Position numbers and translations under genes: made by a program | In this document: piece after piece, positions 22,810 to 35,765 of the stretch | How positions within the stretch are numbered: the stretch's first letter is position 1 | Layout: each line of letters begins with the position of its first letter | Assembly (NCBI GenBank): GCA_001683735.1 | Contig: LUGG01000003.1 | Coordinates: 806,001-870,000 of the forward strand | DNA length: 64,000 nucleotides | Reading direction: 5' to 3' | Source: Grifola frondosa | Lineage: Eukaryota; Basidiomycota; Agaricomycetes; Polyporales; Grifolaceae | Notes under the pieces: generated by a model | The model's database searches: none | Told to the model about the DNA's origin: nothing | What the model saw: only the letters and a program-made list of their open reading frames with translations

Positions 22810-24700
22810 ATGGCTCCTCCTACACCCATTGCCAGGTCCTCTGGCACGAAAATTATCATCAAACCGCGGCGCGCAAGAGGCGGCGCCGCAGCCTCCTCCT
22901 CTCGTGCGACCATCGTAGCAGCAGTAGAAGATGAAGAAGTGTCTGTCACAGAACCCGAAGACGTCGAGGAGGATGGTGGTATTGAGTCGGGCGATGACGA
23001 GAGTAGGGCCGAGTCTGGCTCCATCCCACAGACGCCGCAGATCGAAGACGACGACGATAGGTCGGAAGCTTTGAGCGGCGAGGTTGAGGACGGACCCAGC
23101 GAGCCCGCGGAAACTCCTGAGGGTGGCGGCGAAGATAGTGCCGAGACCCCTGCTGAAGGAGCACCGCCTACGAAGCGAGGAAGAGGCCGACCGCGCGGCC
23201 GCGGAAGGGGAGCTGCCAGTGGAACGTCAACGCCCCGAGCTCGGGGAAGAGGTCGTGGGAGAGGAAGAGGTCGCGGTAGAGGTTCGTTCACTATCAGGTT
23301 GCCAAAACGGTTGGGTGAGGATGGTCATGAAGACGGTGAAGGCGGAGAAGAGGGTCTGGAAGGAGAGGATGGGGCGGCGACTGGGGGAAAGCCCTTCAGG
23401 AGAATACAAGGGAAGATATATATCATCGACGGTGATGAGTATGTCACAGAAGACGATCCGAAGGGCGACACGAAAATTGACGCGAACGGAAAGTTGCTGG
23501 GAGGTGAGCTGACTTATAGTAATTTGGTGAACTCATTGCTCAGCAAATTATTTAGGCCGTCGCTTCAAGGCACAGACGTTCACATTACCCAACCGACATC
23601 CAGAACGGCAGTATATGCTCGCTATTGATGCAGCACGTACTTCTGGCTTCCGGGATTCTCTATACTACTTCCGTCGCAACCCCACGGCCATGAAGCTCAA
23701 TGCAACACAGTGGGAGAAGGAGCATCTCATCGAGGCTGGGAAATTAGGCTCCCACCTTCGGACGCGCAGCGTCACTCTCATTACTGCACGGAGTGCATAC
23801 AAGATGCATGGTGCGAAAATGATTCTCGGTACGCCATCCTTCGTGATTTCACCTCATCCAATCCCTCGGCTCATTGTGTACCAGATGGAAGATGGGTAGT
23901 AGACGACTACTATGAGGACAAGGTGCTCGAGGAGATCACCGCCAAAGGTCTGAAGGCGGGTGACCTAGTCGGCGACCTGCAAGACACGTCCGCCATTGCA
24001 GCGGAAGCAGCCGCACTCGGTGGCGGAGCTGGCGCACAGGGCGGCAAAGCTGATCGCGGCGGGAGCGGGCTGGGCGTGTACCGTGCAGGCGGACCGACGA
24101 CCATCTTCGGTGGCTCTGGATGGGGTCCGTATAGCGACGGCCCACTGAACGCCGTACGTAAGTCCCTCCTCAATCGTGATGGCCTAAATGAGGAGAACTG
24201 GATGTGCGTCGCTGCACAACGAACTGTGGAGGCGAGCGAGGACTGGGCGAAGCTTCGACGCGAGGCACTTAAAGTGTGTGGCGGGATTCTAGGCGCGGAT
24301 CGCGAGGGTTCTGCGACCCCGAAGAGGAAAGCTGAAGATGAGGCAGTAGAGAATGGGAAAAGGCAAAAGGTGTGGGATGGCGGCGAGCTTCCGTTGGGTG
24401 TTTTCGAACCGCAGACGGGTATTGTGCTCTGTGAGTGGCGCTGATGCCTTTTTTGCCACATTTTTTCTGATGGTTATCTTACTTGCAGATCGTGCGGATA
24501 CCCAGCCAACGCGAAGTCGGTGGGAAGCCGTTTCGGATGGGCCTGAGAAGAAGCCCGTCCTTGGTGGTACCAAGGCAGGGAATGGGGCGTGGGCTCTGGC
24601 GTGGATCGACACGGTGATGGAGCTGCCGAAGGAAGATGAAATAGATGAGGCCGGGGCGAAGGCAAGGGCACCTTTCATGCCTCTGATTCGGACAACATGA
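22810..24700 (+). CDS. NPL6: RSC7/NPL6-like chromatin-remodelling subunit
   Basis: Subunit of the RSC/SWI-SNF ATP-dependent nucleosome remodelers, acting in the nucleus. Exon 1 encodes a disordered acidic N-terminus and a Gly/Arg repeat (RGRGRPRGRGRG, AT-hook-like and RGG-like). Introns are 23504-23555, 23829-23884 and 24431-24488, all GT-AG and in frame. The conserved RSC7 domain follows: GRRFKAQTFTLPNRHPERQY, LAIDAARTSGFRDSLYYFRR, RSVTLITARSAYKMHGAKM, then DGRWVVDDYYEDKV and GLKAGDLVGDLQD. Next come a Gly-rich stretch and the C-terminal motif LNRDGLNEENWM. The stop is at 24698-24700. It looks intact and is the clearest single-copy housekeeping gene here. A decayed piece of a similar sequence lies at 27289-27425. 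Confidence 0.92.
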
Positions 24701-24879
24701 TATTGGTTGTTTTATAATAAGACACTACAGTATAGTATGGCAATGTTGTCAACGTAATGTACTTTTCGGATACATAATGGATTTCGACAGGAGAAATCAA
24801 GGGGAAATGGCGCAGGCCGCAACATAGAGCATACCATGGGACGCTCTAGTGCCTTAACCCTGCTTTTGCAATACTAGTA

Positions 24880-27192
24880 TTACCTTCTCCGAGTCCGATA
24901 CATGTATACACCGGCACAATAGGAATTCATGCCTGACGGCGTCCCCAGTTCAGAAACGGAATGTAGGTCATTTTGTGGCTTCGGCCTGTCTGGTATAATA
25001 AAGCCGAAGGGATCAGGTTGCCTGCAATCGCCATAAGGCGACATTCGGACGTAGAAGTCCCATACTTCCCTGGGTCCAAAGTGCTCCATTACGAACCTCT
25101 CGTCCAGTCCGGTGCCCTCTTGAATCAAGCTCTCGGTGCACTCGCCGAAATCATCACTTCTGTGATTCTCTTGTGTATATAGGCTCTGTGTGGCAGCAGA
25201 GAAATCGAAGAGCACGCAATGAACTCGTTCCTTATCTGAAGGGATGGGAGAATGGACGGCCAGAATTTGACCGGAGTGCCAGTCATGCAGTGATATGTCG
25301 CCATATTGAAGCACACGAACAGCGTGTCGCGCGCTCTCAACCTGGACAACAACCATATTCATGGAATACAAGGGCTGAAGCTGTTGCAGCACTCACCAAC
25401 TGAATTTTCTGATGTTCAGAGAAAGACCACGCTATACCACTGCTGAGTGGTTGTCCATCGATATATTCCGTGAGCATGCCATAGACCTGGATATTGTCTC
25501 GCGTTGTGACCTAGCACAACACATGTTCAGCTATATCAACATTGAAGTAGGATAAATGACATACCGAATGAACACCATAGAAATAAGGTATGATAGACCC
25601 TTGAGCGAACGCCAACTTCTTATATACCGCCATCTCGCGACGGATGTGATCTTCAGCGGTGCCGAATCCCATATTCTCCAGATATCCGTAGTTTAATGGG
25701 TCAGTGGAATACGTGAGAGGGTAGAAGCGATCATCGAATAGTTTCAGGCATAACACAGGGGTCTTGTCGCCGATACTACGTCCATCTATGGATACTAGTC
25801 GGCAGGTGTAGGTGCGACCCATACGAGTGCGAGAGCCACGGGTTTGGATCGGTGTTAGCTCCCGTTGCAGCTCTACAGTGAAAGCCCTGGAATGGGACAA
25901 TAGTTCTCTTGATGAGCCGAGAGGGCAGGGACGACGCACAGCATCGAGATGGCTTGTCGTGGCGGAAGGAGGTTCGAATAAAGGGTAAAGGGGCGATAAC
26001 TCCGCGTTCTGACGAACGAAACCGTCCGTGGTCGCTGGCAAGATATCACCAGCTACACCGATCAGAAGCGAGATGTTTTCAGCGACATATTTTTTCCATC
26101 GTAGGAACTGCAAGGCACGACGACGGTCGAAAAGCAAGGCATATCGGTCGAAATCCGTATGTCGATTGCATGAAGAAAAAACCTCCTCATCCGCCTTCAT
26201 AGGAGTATTCGGATCGATGGGAGCGCCGTCAGGAAATCGTCTCATATTGAATCCTGGATGTTCCGGTAAGGTTATGTATAGCAAGTGGGGCAGAGCTCGG
26301 TAGATGTATGAGGCGAGCACGATGCGGATCATACGAAGATCAGACATCGGCTCCACACGCTCGTAGAGAACATCCTGCATATTGTCGTTGGAACGGGATG
26401 ACGGCGGATGGAAGACCAGAAGTGACTGCAAGTCCGTACAGATGACGGGTGCATGAGCATTAATTGACCATGCCCGGCTGAGGATTTTCGAGAGTGAATG
26501 CGGCGCTGTTGACGCAGACTCTATGCCACAAAGCAATTCTGGCCTCTAGATGTCAATAATTTGGTTAGAAGCGCCCTCAACTTAAGCCATCCGCATCTCG
26601 CATACCACAAGCGCGGCGATTGGAGTGTTGGGCCACTTTGAAAACTCTTGAAAATTATCAGAATGGAATGTGATCATATCGAAGTCTACAGGCCAAGAAG
26701 GTGAGTTATTACCACACATCAAAAAACTAAACGCAACTGGCTTGCGATATTCTTACTACAGGAAATATAGGCTTGACGTGGACCGAAATACGCAGTTGCT
26801 GAAAAACATCCAACGTTGGGTGGACAATATAGTGCTTGAAGTAATCAATGGCACTGCATAACATCCATCAGATAGCTCTGCAGTCTCTCAATCTGCGAGG
26901 ACAGACCTGCACGGTGTAAAACCATTGTTCTGAGGCTCCCAAATCAGTCTTCTGGGATATGAATATCGCAAGTCGTATGAAAAGCTCTCAACGGCTTTTT
27001 TCAGAGTTTCGTCCTCCGTGGGTGCTACCCGAAGCTGATAGTTCAAGTTAGGGGGACTCGACATCGCCCGAAGCGCAATCTTCGACGATCTGCGTGTCCT
27101 GCAGCAGGCGGGCATGGAAGTGGCTGTAAGAATAATTCATGAGGTAGTATATAACGATTTGTTGGTTCAGGCGCAGCCGCGCTGTTAGACAT
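24880..27192 (-). pseudogene. Diverged protein-kinase-like protein, copy A
   Basis: First of four related genes. Exon 1 (from 27192) has YILPHELFLQPLP, then, after a one-base frame break near 27070-27100, ETLKKAVESFSYDLRYSYPR. A small exon (FDMITFHSDNFQEF) follows near 26690. The main exon (26536 to about 25555) is fully open and contains an N-lobe-like segment with Lys and Glu (PVLCLKLFDD and RREMAVYKKLAFAQGS). The C-lobe part has GDISLHDWHSGQIL in place of the HRD loop and CVLFDFSAATQS in place of DFG. The Asn that normally binds metal is replaced by Gln, and DFG by DFS, so normal phosphotransfer is doubtful. The function of the family is unknown. Only exon 1 is broken, so this copy may be functional if that shift is an error. 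Confidence 0.65.
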
Positions 27193-27288
27193 TCTTCGAC
27201 GAAGAGGAACAGGACGAAGATGACGAAGATTGAAGGTGCTGCGACGAAAAAATTGGTGTAGAATGGCACTCATGTTGATGGCAACGCT

Positions 27289-27425
27289 GTAGCGACCGCC
27301 TGCTGAACGCGGTGCAAATTCCTCCTGCGACAGCCTAAATGAGGAGGAGTGGATGCATGTCGTTGTGGCTGTACAACGTTAAGAGGAGACTGAGTACCCG
27401 TGGGCGCTTGAGCCAGCGCCACTTA
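27289..27425 (+). pseudogene. Decayed fragment of RSC7/NPL6
   Basis: Aligns by eye with 24143-24270 of the NPL6 gene: AGCGACCGCC..CTGAACGC, then the shared GGCCTAAATGAGGAG/AGCCTAAATGAGGAG stretch, TGGATG, and GTACAACG against GCACAACG. Frame is lost by indels. It lies 95 bp upstream of the copy A start codon, so it marks the edge of a duplication or insertion. Confidence 0.65.
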
Positions 27426-27936
27426 CTCTGGCTCATCATCGTCTTTCGAGTACGACATATCAAAAATATCATTTCGATCTTATAGTCTTGTTCTCCGACG
27501 CGGTTGTTTGGTGCATCTGTGTTGGCTTCTGAATAATTGTCGGCTACAGCGACGATATATCTGCTACGTATGTCATAGCTCAAGTCGGCGTCAAGTTTGC
27601 CTTACTATTACTTAGTACTCTTTGTGGCCACCACCTAGTCATCTCGATGCTCAACCTGCGTACGGAAGCACAGTCAGTGAAGAGCAGTAAATTAGCATGG
27701 AAGAACCACAATCGATTTGTGGTGCTTTTCCTTGTCATTTCACAAGCAGGAAAGGATATTCTGCAGCATGTGTAAAATAATACTATGTAAATGGCCATTT
27801 TTTGAAATCAATGATTTACAGCAGGTGAGCGGAGGAAGGATTGCATTTACTTCATACAGAATTCAAGCAGTACACGAGGAACTTATCCGGCCACATTACG
27901 GCATTGTTCTACCTCCTACAGGCATTCGTAAACCCG

Positions 27937-30152
27937 CTAATCTGGGAGCCCGGCTTGGCTAGTATGGATGAAGGCGAACGGATCAGGTAAATTACGCTCA
28001 GGAGCAAATCGCCAGACGCCGGTCATTCGGCTGAAGAAGTCCCACACTTCCCTGGGACCCATATGCTCCATCACGAAGTCTTCAAACAGTCCAGTGCCCT
28101 CCTCGATCAGGGCCGCTGTGCAAGAGCCAAAGTCATCCTGTCTATGGTTCTCAGTTAAATAGAGGCTCTGTGTCGCCGCAGAGAAACCGACGAGCACACA
28201 GTGGACACGATCTAGATCTGACGGCGTCGGCGCACGATGTGCGAGAATGTGTCCATCATGCCAAGGCTGTGAGATGTCGCCGTCCTGGAGGACGCGTACC
28301 GCGTGACGCGCACTCTGAACCTACAAGTATGTTCAACGGGATTAAAGTCCTGCGAGAATGGAGCTTGCTTACAAGTTGAATCTTCTGACGCTCTGAGAAA
28401 GACCAGCATACGCCACTGTCCAATCGATACCCCTCGACATATTCCATCAGTGTGCCGTACACTTGAAGGCCATCGCGCATAGTGAACTGATACAAGCAGC
28501 AAATCAGCGTATCATCGACATAGGCCAATGATGAGTGACATACCAGATGAACGCCATAGAAGTAGGGGATAATCGATCCTTGTGCAAAATCCAGCTTTTC
28601 ATACACCGCAATCTCTCTGCAGATGTAGGCTTCAGCAGTACCGAACATCATGTTCTGCATGTTACCATATTCCATAGCCTCAGCGGGTGTGTGAAGGGGG
28701 TAAAACCGATCGTCGTATAATTTTAAGCACAACACAGGACCATCATCGCCGAGATCACGCCCGTCTATCGTGACCAGCTGGCATGTGTACGTGCGACACA
28801 TTCTCGTCCGACCGTCTTTCGCTCGTCCTGGCGTAAGTAGCCGTCCCATCTTCAGAGTGAAAGACTGGGAACCGAGAAGGACCTCTCTCAACTGTCCAAG
28901 AGGACAGGGACGGCGTACGGAGTTCAAGTGGGCCATCGTGGACGGAGGAGGTCCGAAAAGCTGTATATGGGGGTAAATTCTGTGTTGAATCGAATGAATC
29001 CATCTGTGACACCTGATAGGACTTCGTCGGAACAGTCGGTGAGAGGAGAGATGTTGTCGGCCACATGTTGTTTCCATCGAAGAAATTGTAGGGCACGGCG
29101 TCGGTCCATGAATAACGTGTACTGATCGAAATCAGCATGACAGTGACAGGAAGAGAAGACCTCCTCGTCAGATTTCATGGGTATCTTGGGGTCGATGACA
29201 GCTCCATCTGGGAAGCATTTGGACAATCCAGGATGCTCCGGTAGGGCTATATACAAAAACCTCGGTAGTGCTCGATAAATATAAGATCCTAAAACGATGC
29301 TGAGTGTGCGGAGGTCAGACATTGGTTCGACGCGCTCATAGACGACATCTTGCATGCTTGTTTCGGAAGATGTCAGGGGATGGAATATTGCGAGCGATTT
29401 CAAGTCTGTGCAGATAATAGGGACGTTTGGATTGATGTCCCACGCCTGAATAAGGAGCGTTGAAAGTCCATGAGAGGATGGCACTTCGGAGCCTACGCCA
29501 CAGAATGATCCTGGTCTCTGCATGCCAACATACTGAGTGAGCACATAATACAGAAAGTGCAAATATTATACCATAAACACTACAAGTGGAGTTTGGGGCT
29601 TCTTACGGAAAAGCTGGAAATCATCCGAATGAAATTTGACGATTTCGTAGTCTGCTATGTCGAAGATAAGCCGCTTGTCCGACTATCAAAGATTTCATAC
29701 GCAGCTTGTTTCCGATACACTGACGACAGATACTATAGGTTTGAGATATTCGGGATAGCGCAACTTGTGTAGTACGCTCAATGTTGGCTCAAGTAAAACA
29801 TCAAGAAAGTAGTCGAAGACACTACGAAGTTTCAGCTTCGTGAAATACGAAGATCTCCACAGACGTACTCTGATGGTATAAAGTCATAGCTTTCAGGCCA
29901 GACCACTCGTCTCGGATATGAATATCGCAGGTCGTAAGAGAAATTGCGGACTGCTTTGGGCAAAGTTTCCTCCTCCTTAGACGCCACACGGAATCGAAAA
30001 GTTGAACCATGGGTAGTGATTGTGTCGGGTTCCGTAAAATTCTCAACGACTCCTGTCGGTGGCGATGGAAATGGCTGAAGGAAGACTTCATGTGGAAGGA
30101 GGCGGCGGTAGGCGACAGTAGCCTCTGCTGTTGAATTTGAGCAGGAAGACAT
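27937..30152 (-). pseudogene. Diverged protein-kinase-like protein, copy B, frameshifted
   Basis: About 90 percent alike to copy D by eye, in inverted orientation, with the likeness running from just above the start (about 30272) to about 27857. Exon 1 starts at 30152 (MSSCSNSTAEATVAYRRLL). Compared with copy D it lacks one base near 29850 (CTTCGTATTTC against CTTCCGTATTTC) and another near 28950 inside the main exon. Motifs remain: CLKLYDDRFYPL, CREIAVYEKLDFAQGS, GDISQPWHDGHILA-like loop, CVLVGFSAATQS. The DFS of the other copies has changed to GFS, and the loop HDWH to PWHD. A donor site that is GT in copies A and C reads GC here. Likely non-functional. Confidence 0.75.
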
Positions 30153-30535
30153 GCGATGGATACCGATAGTTCTGGGATGACGAAAATGCAGTAGTCGCTG
30201 GTGCAGAGTGCGTGCAAACATTAGATACATGTGTGGCGGCGGCGGCGGTTCGTGTTTGCGAGTCAAGGACTAGCGTATGTACTATGTGGGCACTGGCACA
30301 TGTGTGTTCAACCTTGGTTCAACTGGCCAGTATTTCCTAATTTGTCAACAACACGGAGCGCCATAAAAGGTGATTGAGTCATTCGTCCGCTCCGCCCAGC
30401 AGGGTGACTCAAGCGCTAGCACCAGCTGTCTCTACCATCGATATCCGATGATCAAAATGTGGCGATGATTAACTTTCTATGCAGCAATTGTCTCCTCGCA
30501 GCAACGGCTTTGGGCGAATGACTTCTCCGCTGGGG

Positions 30536-30938
30536 CACGGCACTCCAGCATTAAGTGCTGTAAATGGTATGAAATGTCGTGCTGCGATTTCTGTTTATCC
30601 GGTAACAAGTCTGGCAGCTGCTAGCATCACATATACACATGGCTCAGAATAGGTCCAGAGCAATTGGATCCGGTATCGGATAATGTTCTATTAGGGTACG
30701 TGATCTCCATTCCATTTTTTTCGTCTTTAAATGTATCTCACTGTGACTCGCTTATGGACGCGTAATGAATTTCGGCCTTCTAGTCTTGTTGGGTGTCCAC
30801 ATGGTGTCCACGTCTCGGTGCAGGTCTTGCCAATTTCGTCCATTACACTGTATCCATCATCCGCTGAGCAAAACGGTGTCCCCGTTGTTCGGACTCAGGA
30901 CTACAAATTAGGCTGTGTCCTGTGTCCGTTGGACTGCT
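30536..30938 (+). repeat. Dispersed 400-bp repeat, copy 1
   Basis: Direct repeat of 40026-40422, about 95 percent identical by eye, sharing CACTCCAGCATTAAGTGCT, GGATCCGGTATCGGATAATG and GTGTCCACATGGTGTCCACG. Indels differ between copies. No ORF in common and no clear terminal motif; it may be a fragment of a mobile element or of a segmental duplication. Confidence 0.85.
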
Positions 30939-31533
30939 ACGAAGCTTTTCGCTGCATGCTGTGATTATGTGATGATATTCGGTGTCATCAGCCTTGCAAG
31001 GACATGAGAATTATGACAGATCGTCGCGAAGCGATTATCGTCTCCTGGTAAGTTGTTATGTCTCGCTACCTATGTACATATGACGGTTCTGACAAGCCTA
31101 CAACTTTTCACCGTCTTAAAATTTAACGATCTGTCCACAAGGGTCTGCATGATGCAGCACTTCGGGATGAACTGATGCACAGTATCTCAAATCCCTCTCA
31201 TGCTCTACCGACCGTTTTCGGTATTCATTTGAAGTGCGTCAACCTGCCTGAGGGAGATCATACTGATTGATATATCACTCACAGCGTTCCGTCCGATCAA
31301 ACTTTGGCCACACCTCGGGTCCGTCAGTGCTTTTAATCGGTATCCGACTCATCTCTCATGCAAAATTCAGCTGGCCTTCTTGATAATCATACTTCTATCA
31401 TGCCTCGTTGAGCATTAGAACCTCTTATGGACCTTTTAATGCACTGATGTCGCTGTATGTTTGGTTCTTCCCCGCTCTATATAAGCTGAGCTTCAGAAGG
31501 CTTGTTTTGCAACATCTGTTCCTCATTTCTATA

Positions 31534-32797
31534 ATGGCCACGGTCCCTATCATCTTTCGCTTTGTCCCAGAGATGGTGACTACATTGGAAGAGTTACGAT
31601 CTCAATTCAGCACGCAGCTCATTGAGTATCTCGAAAGCAAGACAATTGAAGTTTTCAGCCGAGACAGTACACAGAGACAGGTCGAAGCGGTACTGCCGCG
31701 ATACGCCAGCCACATCACTGAGATTCAAATTGCGTACGCGGTTGTCATTCGTCCTCTCCACCTTACACTGATTTGTTTCCCAGAGAGAAATTTCATAAAG
31801 GGACAGATGGAGTGGTACGAATGACCGCTAATATTTATGTTGACCACAATATTCTAGGGTAAAGGCCCCTGTTGGTGCTGTTCATATTTACGATGATGTG
31901 CACTTTTCTGTCGACATATTCAGCAACCATACTAATGGCGCTGATCGGGTATTTTTCAATTTCTCTGATTTCTTCCTCATACTGATCTCAGGTTGGTTTA
32001 TGTAGCGATTTCTGAAAACACATGGAATTCCGATCAGAGATTTTGATGGCCCTCACACGGGACTTATGCCGGATCCGAATAAACGCTCCAGAAAGACATC
32101 ACAAACCAGAGATAGAACTCATGGCAAGCGCACTGCGGTTAGTCTTTTTGCTATCTTCTATGTGTCTCAGTTATCTCACACAGGTGCTCAGAAAGCAGAT
32201 GTTGAAGCCGGCACTAGACATTCCTCAAACGCTCATGATGGTCGTAACGCCACTGGACGCTCATTCAGCACTTATGCCCCTGGTACACATTATGGTGGTT
32301 CCTTGGATTTACTGGAAGCGGTCAGATGTTATCCAGTTAGTTCATTCCAACATCATGGGCCTGTCTTCGCGGGACATCAACCACAGCCTGGAAATCCGAT
32401 GGCTCCTGGTTTCGCTGGCTACGGAAACATTCCTGGAATGATGCCAAATCAGTCGCACGTGGCTGGAGGGTCCATGCCTCACAGCCAGCACGTCAATGCC
32501 ACTCCAGGCCCATCGCAACATATGGGCCACGTTCCTCCCGGAGCCGTTCTTCCTCCTGGGCCATTTTATGGTCAGCGAAATCAAGGAATTGGCATGCCGA
32601 TGCAGTACGCCCAGCCGGGAACGGCATATCCTGTGCCAGTTTTTACATCGCAGCAACCCCCGCAACTCTACGGACGTGATATGACTCAAGAGCAGTGGGA
32701 TGCCATGAGACGGGCGGGATGGAGTGCCAACACCGCCTCTGGTGGCGCGTCCTCCAGCGGCGCGTCTTCTAGCAACATACGAGGGCAGGGTCGTTAG
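31534..32797 (+). CDS. Unknown protein with Pro/Gly/His-rich C-terminus
   Basis: Exon 1 begins at the ATG 31534 (MATVPIIFRFVPEMVTTLEE). Short putative introns lead to VGAVHIYDDVHFSVDIFSN, to LKTHGIPIRDFDGPHTG and to a last exon of about 190 codons rich in Pro, Gly, His, Met and Gln (HVPPGAVLPPGPFYGQRNQG). The last exon ends with MTQEQWDAMRRAGWS and a Ser/Gly tail, with the stop at 32795-32797. The low-complexity part is probably disordered. No family recognised, and the middle exons are uncertain. It lies between repeat copy 1 and the kinase-like copy C, transcribed towards C. Confidence 0.45.
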
Positions 32798-33067
32798 TGA
32801 GGGACTGATACGTTCTATCGCATGCCATTCTTCATCAACCTATGTACGAATAGCTGTAAGATTACTTGTGCAGTTAAGAACGAAATGAACAAGGACGACT
32901 CGATACGAGAGGCCATCTCGAGAAATTCATCGCGTGAATAGTTTCCAAATCTCCCGCGCATAGAGAAATAGCATGAACTGAATGTTAATGCGCAAATTCA
33001 AATACTTCAGAATTCAAGCATCGCTGATGCTCACTGCCTTATAACATCGCGCGACGAGCACTCATAT

Positions 33068-33123
33068 TCAAAGCAATACTTCCGTCATTGTCCCCCATCC
33101 TATGTCGTGCAAATATTGAAAGC
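33068..33123 (-). pseudogene. Orphan terminal exon of an APH-like gene
   Basis: Preceded on the minus strand by a GGATTCAG acceptor, this exon reads GFQYLHDIGWGTMTEVLL and stop. The real APH-like gene ends GFHGKMLKYLCNIGWGLATG plus three residues and stop at 35766, after a similar ATTCAG acceptor. Nothing of the upstream APH exons is found here. Confidence 0.65.
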
Positions 33124-33281
33124 CTGAATCCACCAAATTCGAAGTAAGCCACACCCCAGCGGGAATCTGTAGCCAGAGATTTTCGCATATGTGAGTCATG
33201 GACGTAGCGGTATTCAACGATGAGTATGTCGCGGACGAGGATACGAAAACCGCAACTACAGAATATCATAACTCAAGAATA

Positions 33282-35512
33282 CTAATGAGTAGCCACATTT
33301 TCGCTAGTGTGCACGAAGGCGAAAGGATCTATTGGAACATACCAACTATCGAACAAGTCCCAGACTTCGCTCCGACCAAAATTCTCGAGCACAAGATCCT
33401 TCTCCAGCCCAGTATCCTTAACGACCAAGCTATCAATGCAATATCCAAAGTCGTCGATCCGATGATGCTCGTTCACTTCGACGCTCTGTGTGGCGCTGGC
33501 GAAATCTATGAGCACACAATGGAGGCTATCCTCATCCTCGGGCGAGATAGCCAGAATGCGGCGTACGAGAATCTGGTCACAATGCCAGTCGTGTTGTGAT
33601 ATATCACCGGACTGGAGGATACGCAAAGCGTGGCGCACGCTCTGTACCTAGAGACACCACGTTCATTTGGTCCGTGAAGGAACAGGAAAATCAGTATAAT
33701 AATAATACTCACCAGCTGTATTTTCTGATTCTCTGTAAGCGACTTCGCAACGCCACTTCCGAGCGGCGCCGCATTGACATACTCCATGAGTAGTCCATGG
33801 ACCTGGAGATTATCGCGCATTACAAACTTCCGCGACTTGAGTATAATTAAGCTAACCACAGGCAAGAAACGTACCGTATGGGCGCCGTAGAAGTATGGCA
33901 AGATGGACCCTTGAGCGAAAGCTAATTTGCGATACACAGCGATCTCACGGGAGATGTAATCTTCAGCCGTCCCAAAATCGCTGAACCTCAGATCGCCATA
34001 GTGGTTTGGAGGAAAGGGGTCGCGAAAAGGAAAAAATCGATCATCGAACACTTTCAAGCACAGTAGGGGGAGCCGTCGTCGATGTCAAGCCCATCTACGG
34101 AGGTAAGTCTACATGTATACGTACGACATAAGCGAGGATGGTCTTGATCCATTAATGGTGTAATTTCCTTTTCCAGCTGCAAAACGAAAGAGCGGGAATG
34201 GAAGAGGAGATCTCTCGAGGTTCCTAGAGGACAAGGACGACGTATAGAGTTAACGTAAGCCGTCGTATCGAGAGATAGTTCAACAAAAGGATAGACAGGT
34301 GAAGGCACTTCGTTCTCCCGATTAAAGCCGTCCGTGGTTGCAAACAAGACATCACCAGATGCGCCAATCAGAGGAGACATATGACTGGTCATATAGCTCT
34401 TCCATCGTAGAAATTGTAGGGCGCGAGGTCTGTCAAAATACAAAGTAAAGCGGTCGAAGTCGATATGACGATGACAAGAAGAGAACACTTCCTCGTCTGA
34501 CTTCATAGGAGTAGCGGGGTCGATACAAGCTCCATGAGGAATAGTTTTGAAATGAAAGTCAAGGGATATATCCATAAACATTGGCAGTGCTCGATAGATA
34601 TACGACCCCAAAACGATGGGGGCTGTGCGAAGGTCCGACATAGGTTCAGCTTGTTCAAAAAGCACGTGGTCAATGCCGGATTCTGAAGAATATGAAGGTG
34701 GGTGGAAGATCACTAGAGAGTGCAGGTCTGTGCAGATGACACGGGAATCGGGATTGAGATACCACACTTCATCGAGGAGCATGGAAATTTCGGGTGAGGC
34801 CAGCGTCGCAGACTTTACGCCACATAGCAGTCCAGGTTTCTAATTGCATAGTTGCATATCAGACGCCGTCATAATCTTCGTTGGAGCAATCATGTGGCGT
34901 ACCATAAGAACTATGATTGGAGGGTTAGGCCAATCCTCAAAGCATTTGAAGTCGTCAAAATCAGCCTTAGCTGCGTCGAAGTCACCTGAATAGAATGCAA
35001 CAATGCGAGAATCTGCCAGAAAGGTGAGAATTGTACAGATATCTGACGGATGAACTTGAACGTAACTTGTTTCGGATGTATATAACATGGGAAGGAGAGG
35101 ATTAACGTCATGTGGGTAGCGCAGCTGGTGTATGATATTTAGCACTGGATGGATGAAATTGCATCCGAAGTACTCGATGACACTATGAGTAATATAAGAT
35201 AGGTGGAATTAATGCCAGCGGAGGAACGTACTTCGTTGGCGTGACCTTGCTATCTTCTGGCCAAGCAACACGCCTAGGATACGAACATCGCAAGTCAAAT
35301 GAGAACTTCTGCACGGCTCCAGGTAGAGTCTCCTCGTCTTTGGATGCCACCTGCAGGCGATAGACAGCGCGGTTTGTAGCCTCAGAACCTTTCAAACAAG
35401 GCCGTTTTAGACTGTCGATAAAGGTAGGCGGCGGAGGAGCGATTGGTCTTAATAACAATTCGTGTGGAAGAAGATAACTATAAGTTGTTCCTGGCGTGTA
35501 TTTGCCGGACAT
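33282..35512 (-). pseudogene. Diverged protein-kinase-like protein, copy C, frameshifted
   Basis: Exon 1 from 35512 (MSGKYTPGTTYSYLLPHELL). Exon 2 carries LRYPHDVNPLLPMLYTSET, then after an intron RIVAFYSGDFDAAKADFDDF. The main exon from about 34790 has EVFSSCHRHIDFDRFTLYFD and IRRPCPLGTSRDLLFHSRSF. One base is missing near 34066, splitting the frame just before CLKVFDDRFFPF. The rest is open: SREIAVYRKLAFAQGSILPY, GDISQHDWHCDQIL and CVLIDFASATQS, with stop at 33282. It is the most distant of the four copies. It lies between the orphan APH terminal exon and the APH gene. Confidence 0.7.
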
Positions 35513-35765
35513 CCTTGCGAAAGATCTAGAGTTCAGGACGCGATAGAGAAAAGGGCGTTGTAGCATAGTTTATTTTGCATACTGTCAGGGTGTAGTCTCG
35601 CAACTAGATGCAAAACGGTGATAGTACACGGCCTTGTTCTCAGGCGGGGGAACGAAGGAACTAGGTCAACTAGCTTTTCAACTTGGAGATCCTTGAAGAT
35701 CCCGTGCCTGGCGCTACCGGCGCTACTCAAAACTCGAAATACATCTATGTATGCCAATATGATAT

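Noticed and set aside
22755..23291. Minus-strand frame of 178 codons rich in Pro/Leu/Ser
   Set aside because: Antisense of the Gly/Arg and acidic repeats of RSC7; low-complexity artefact.
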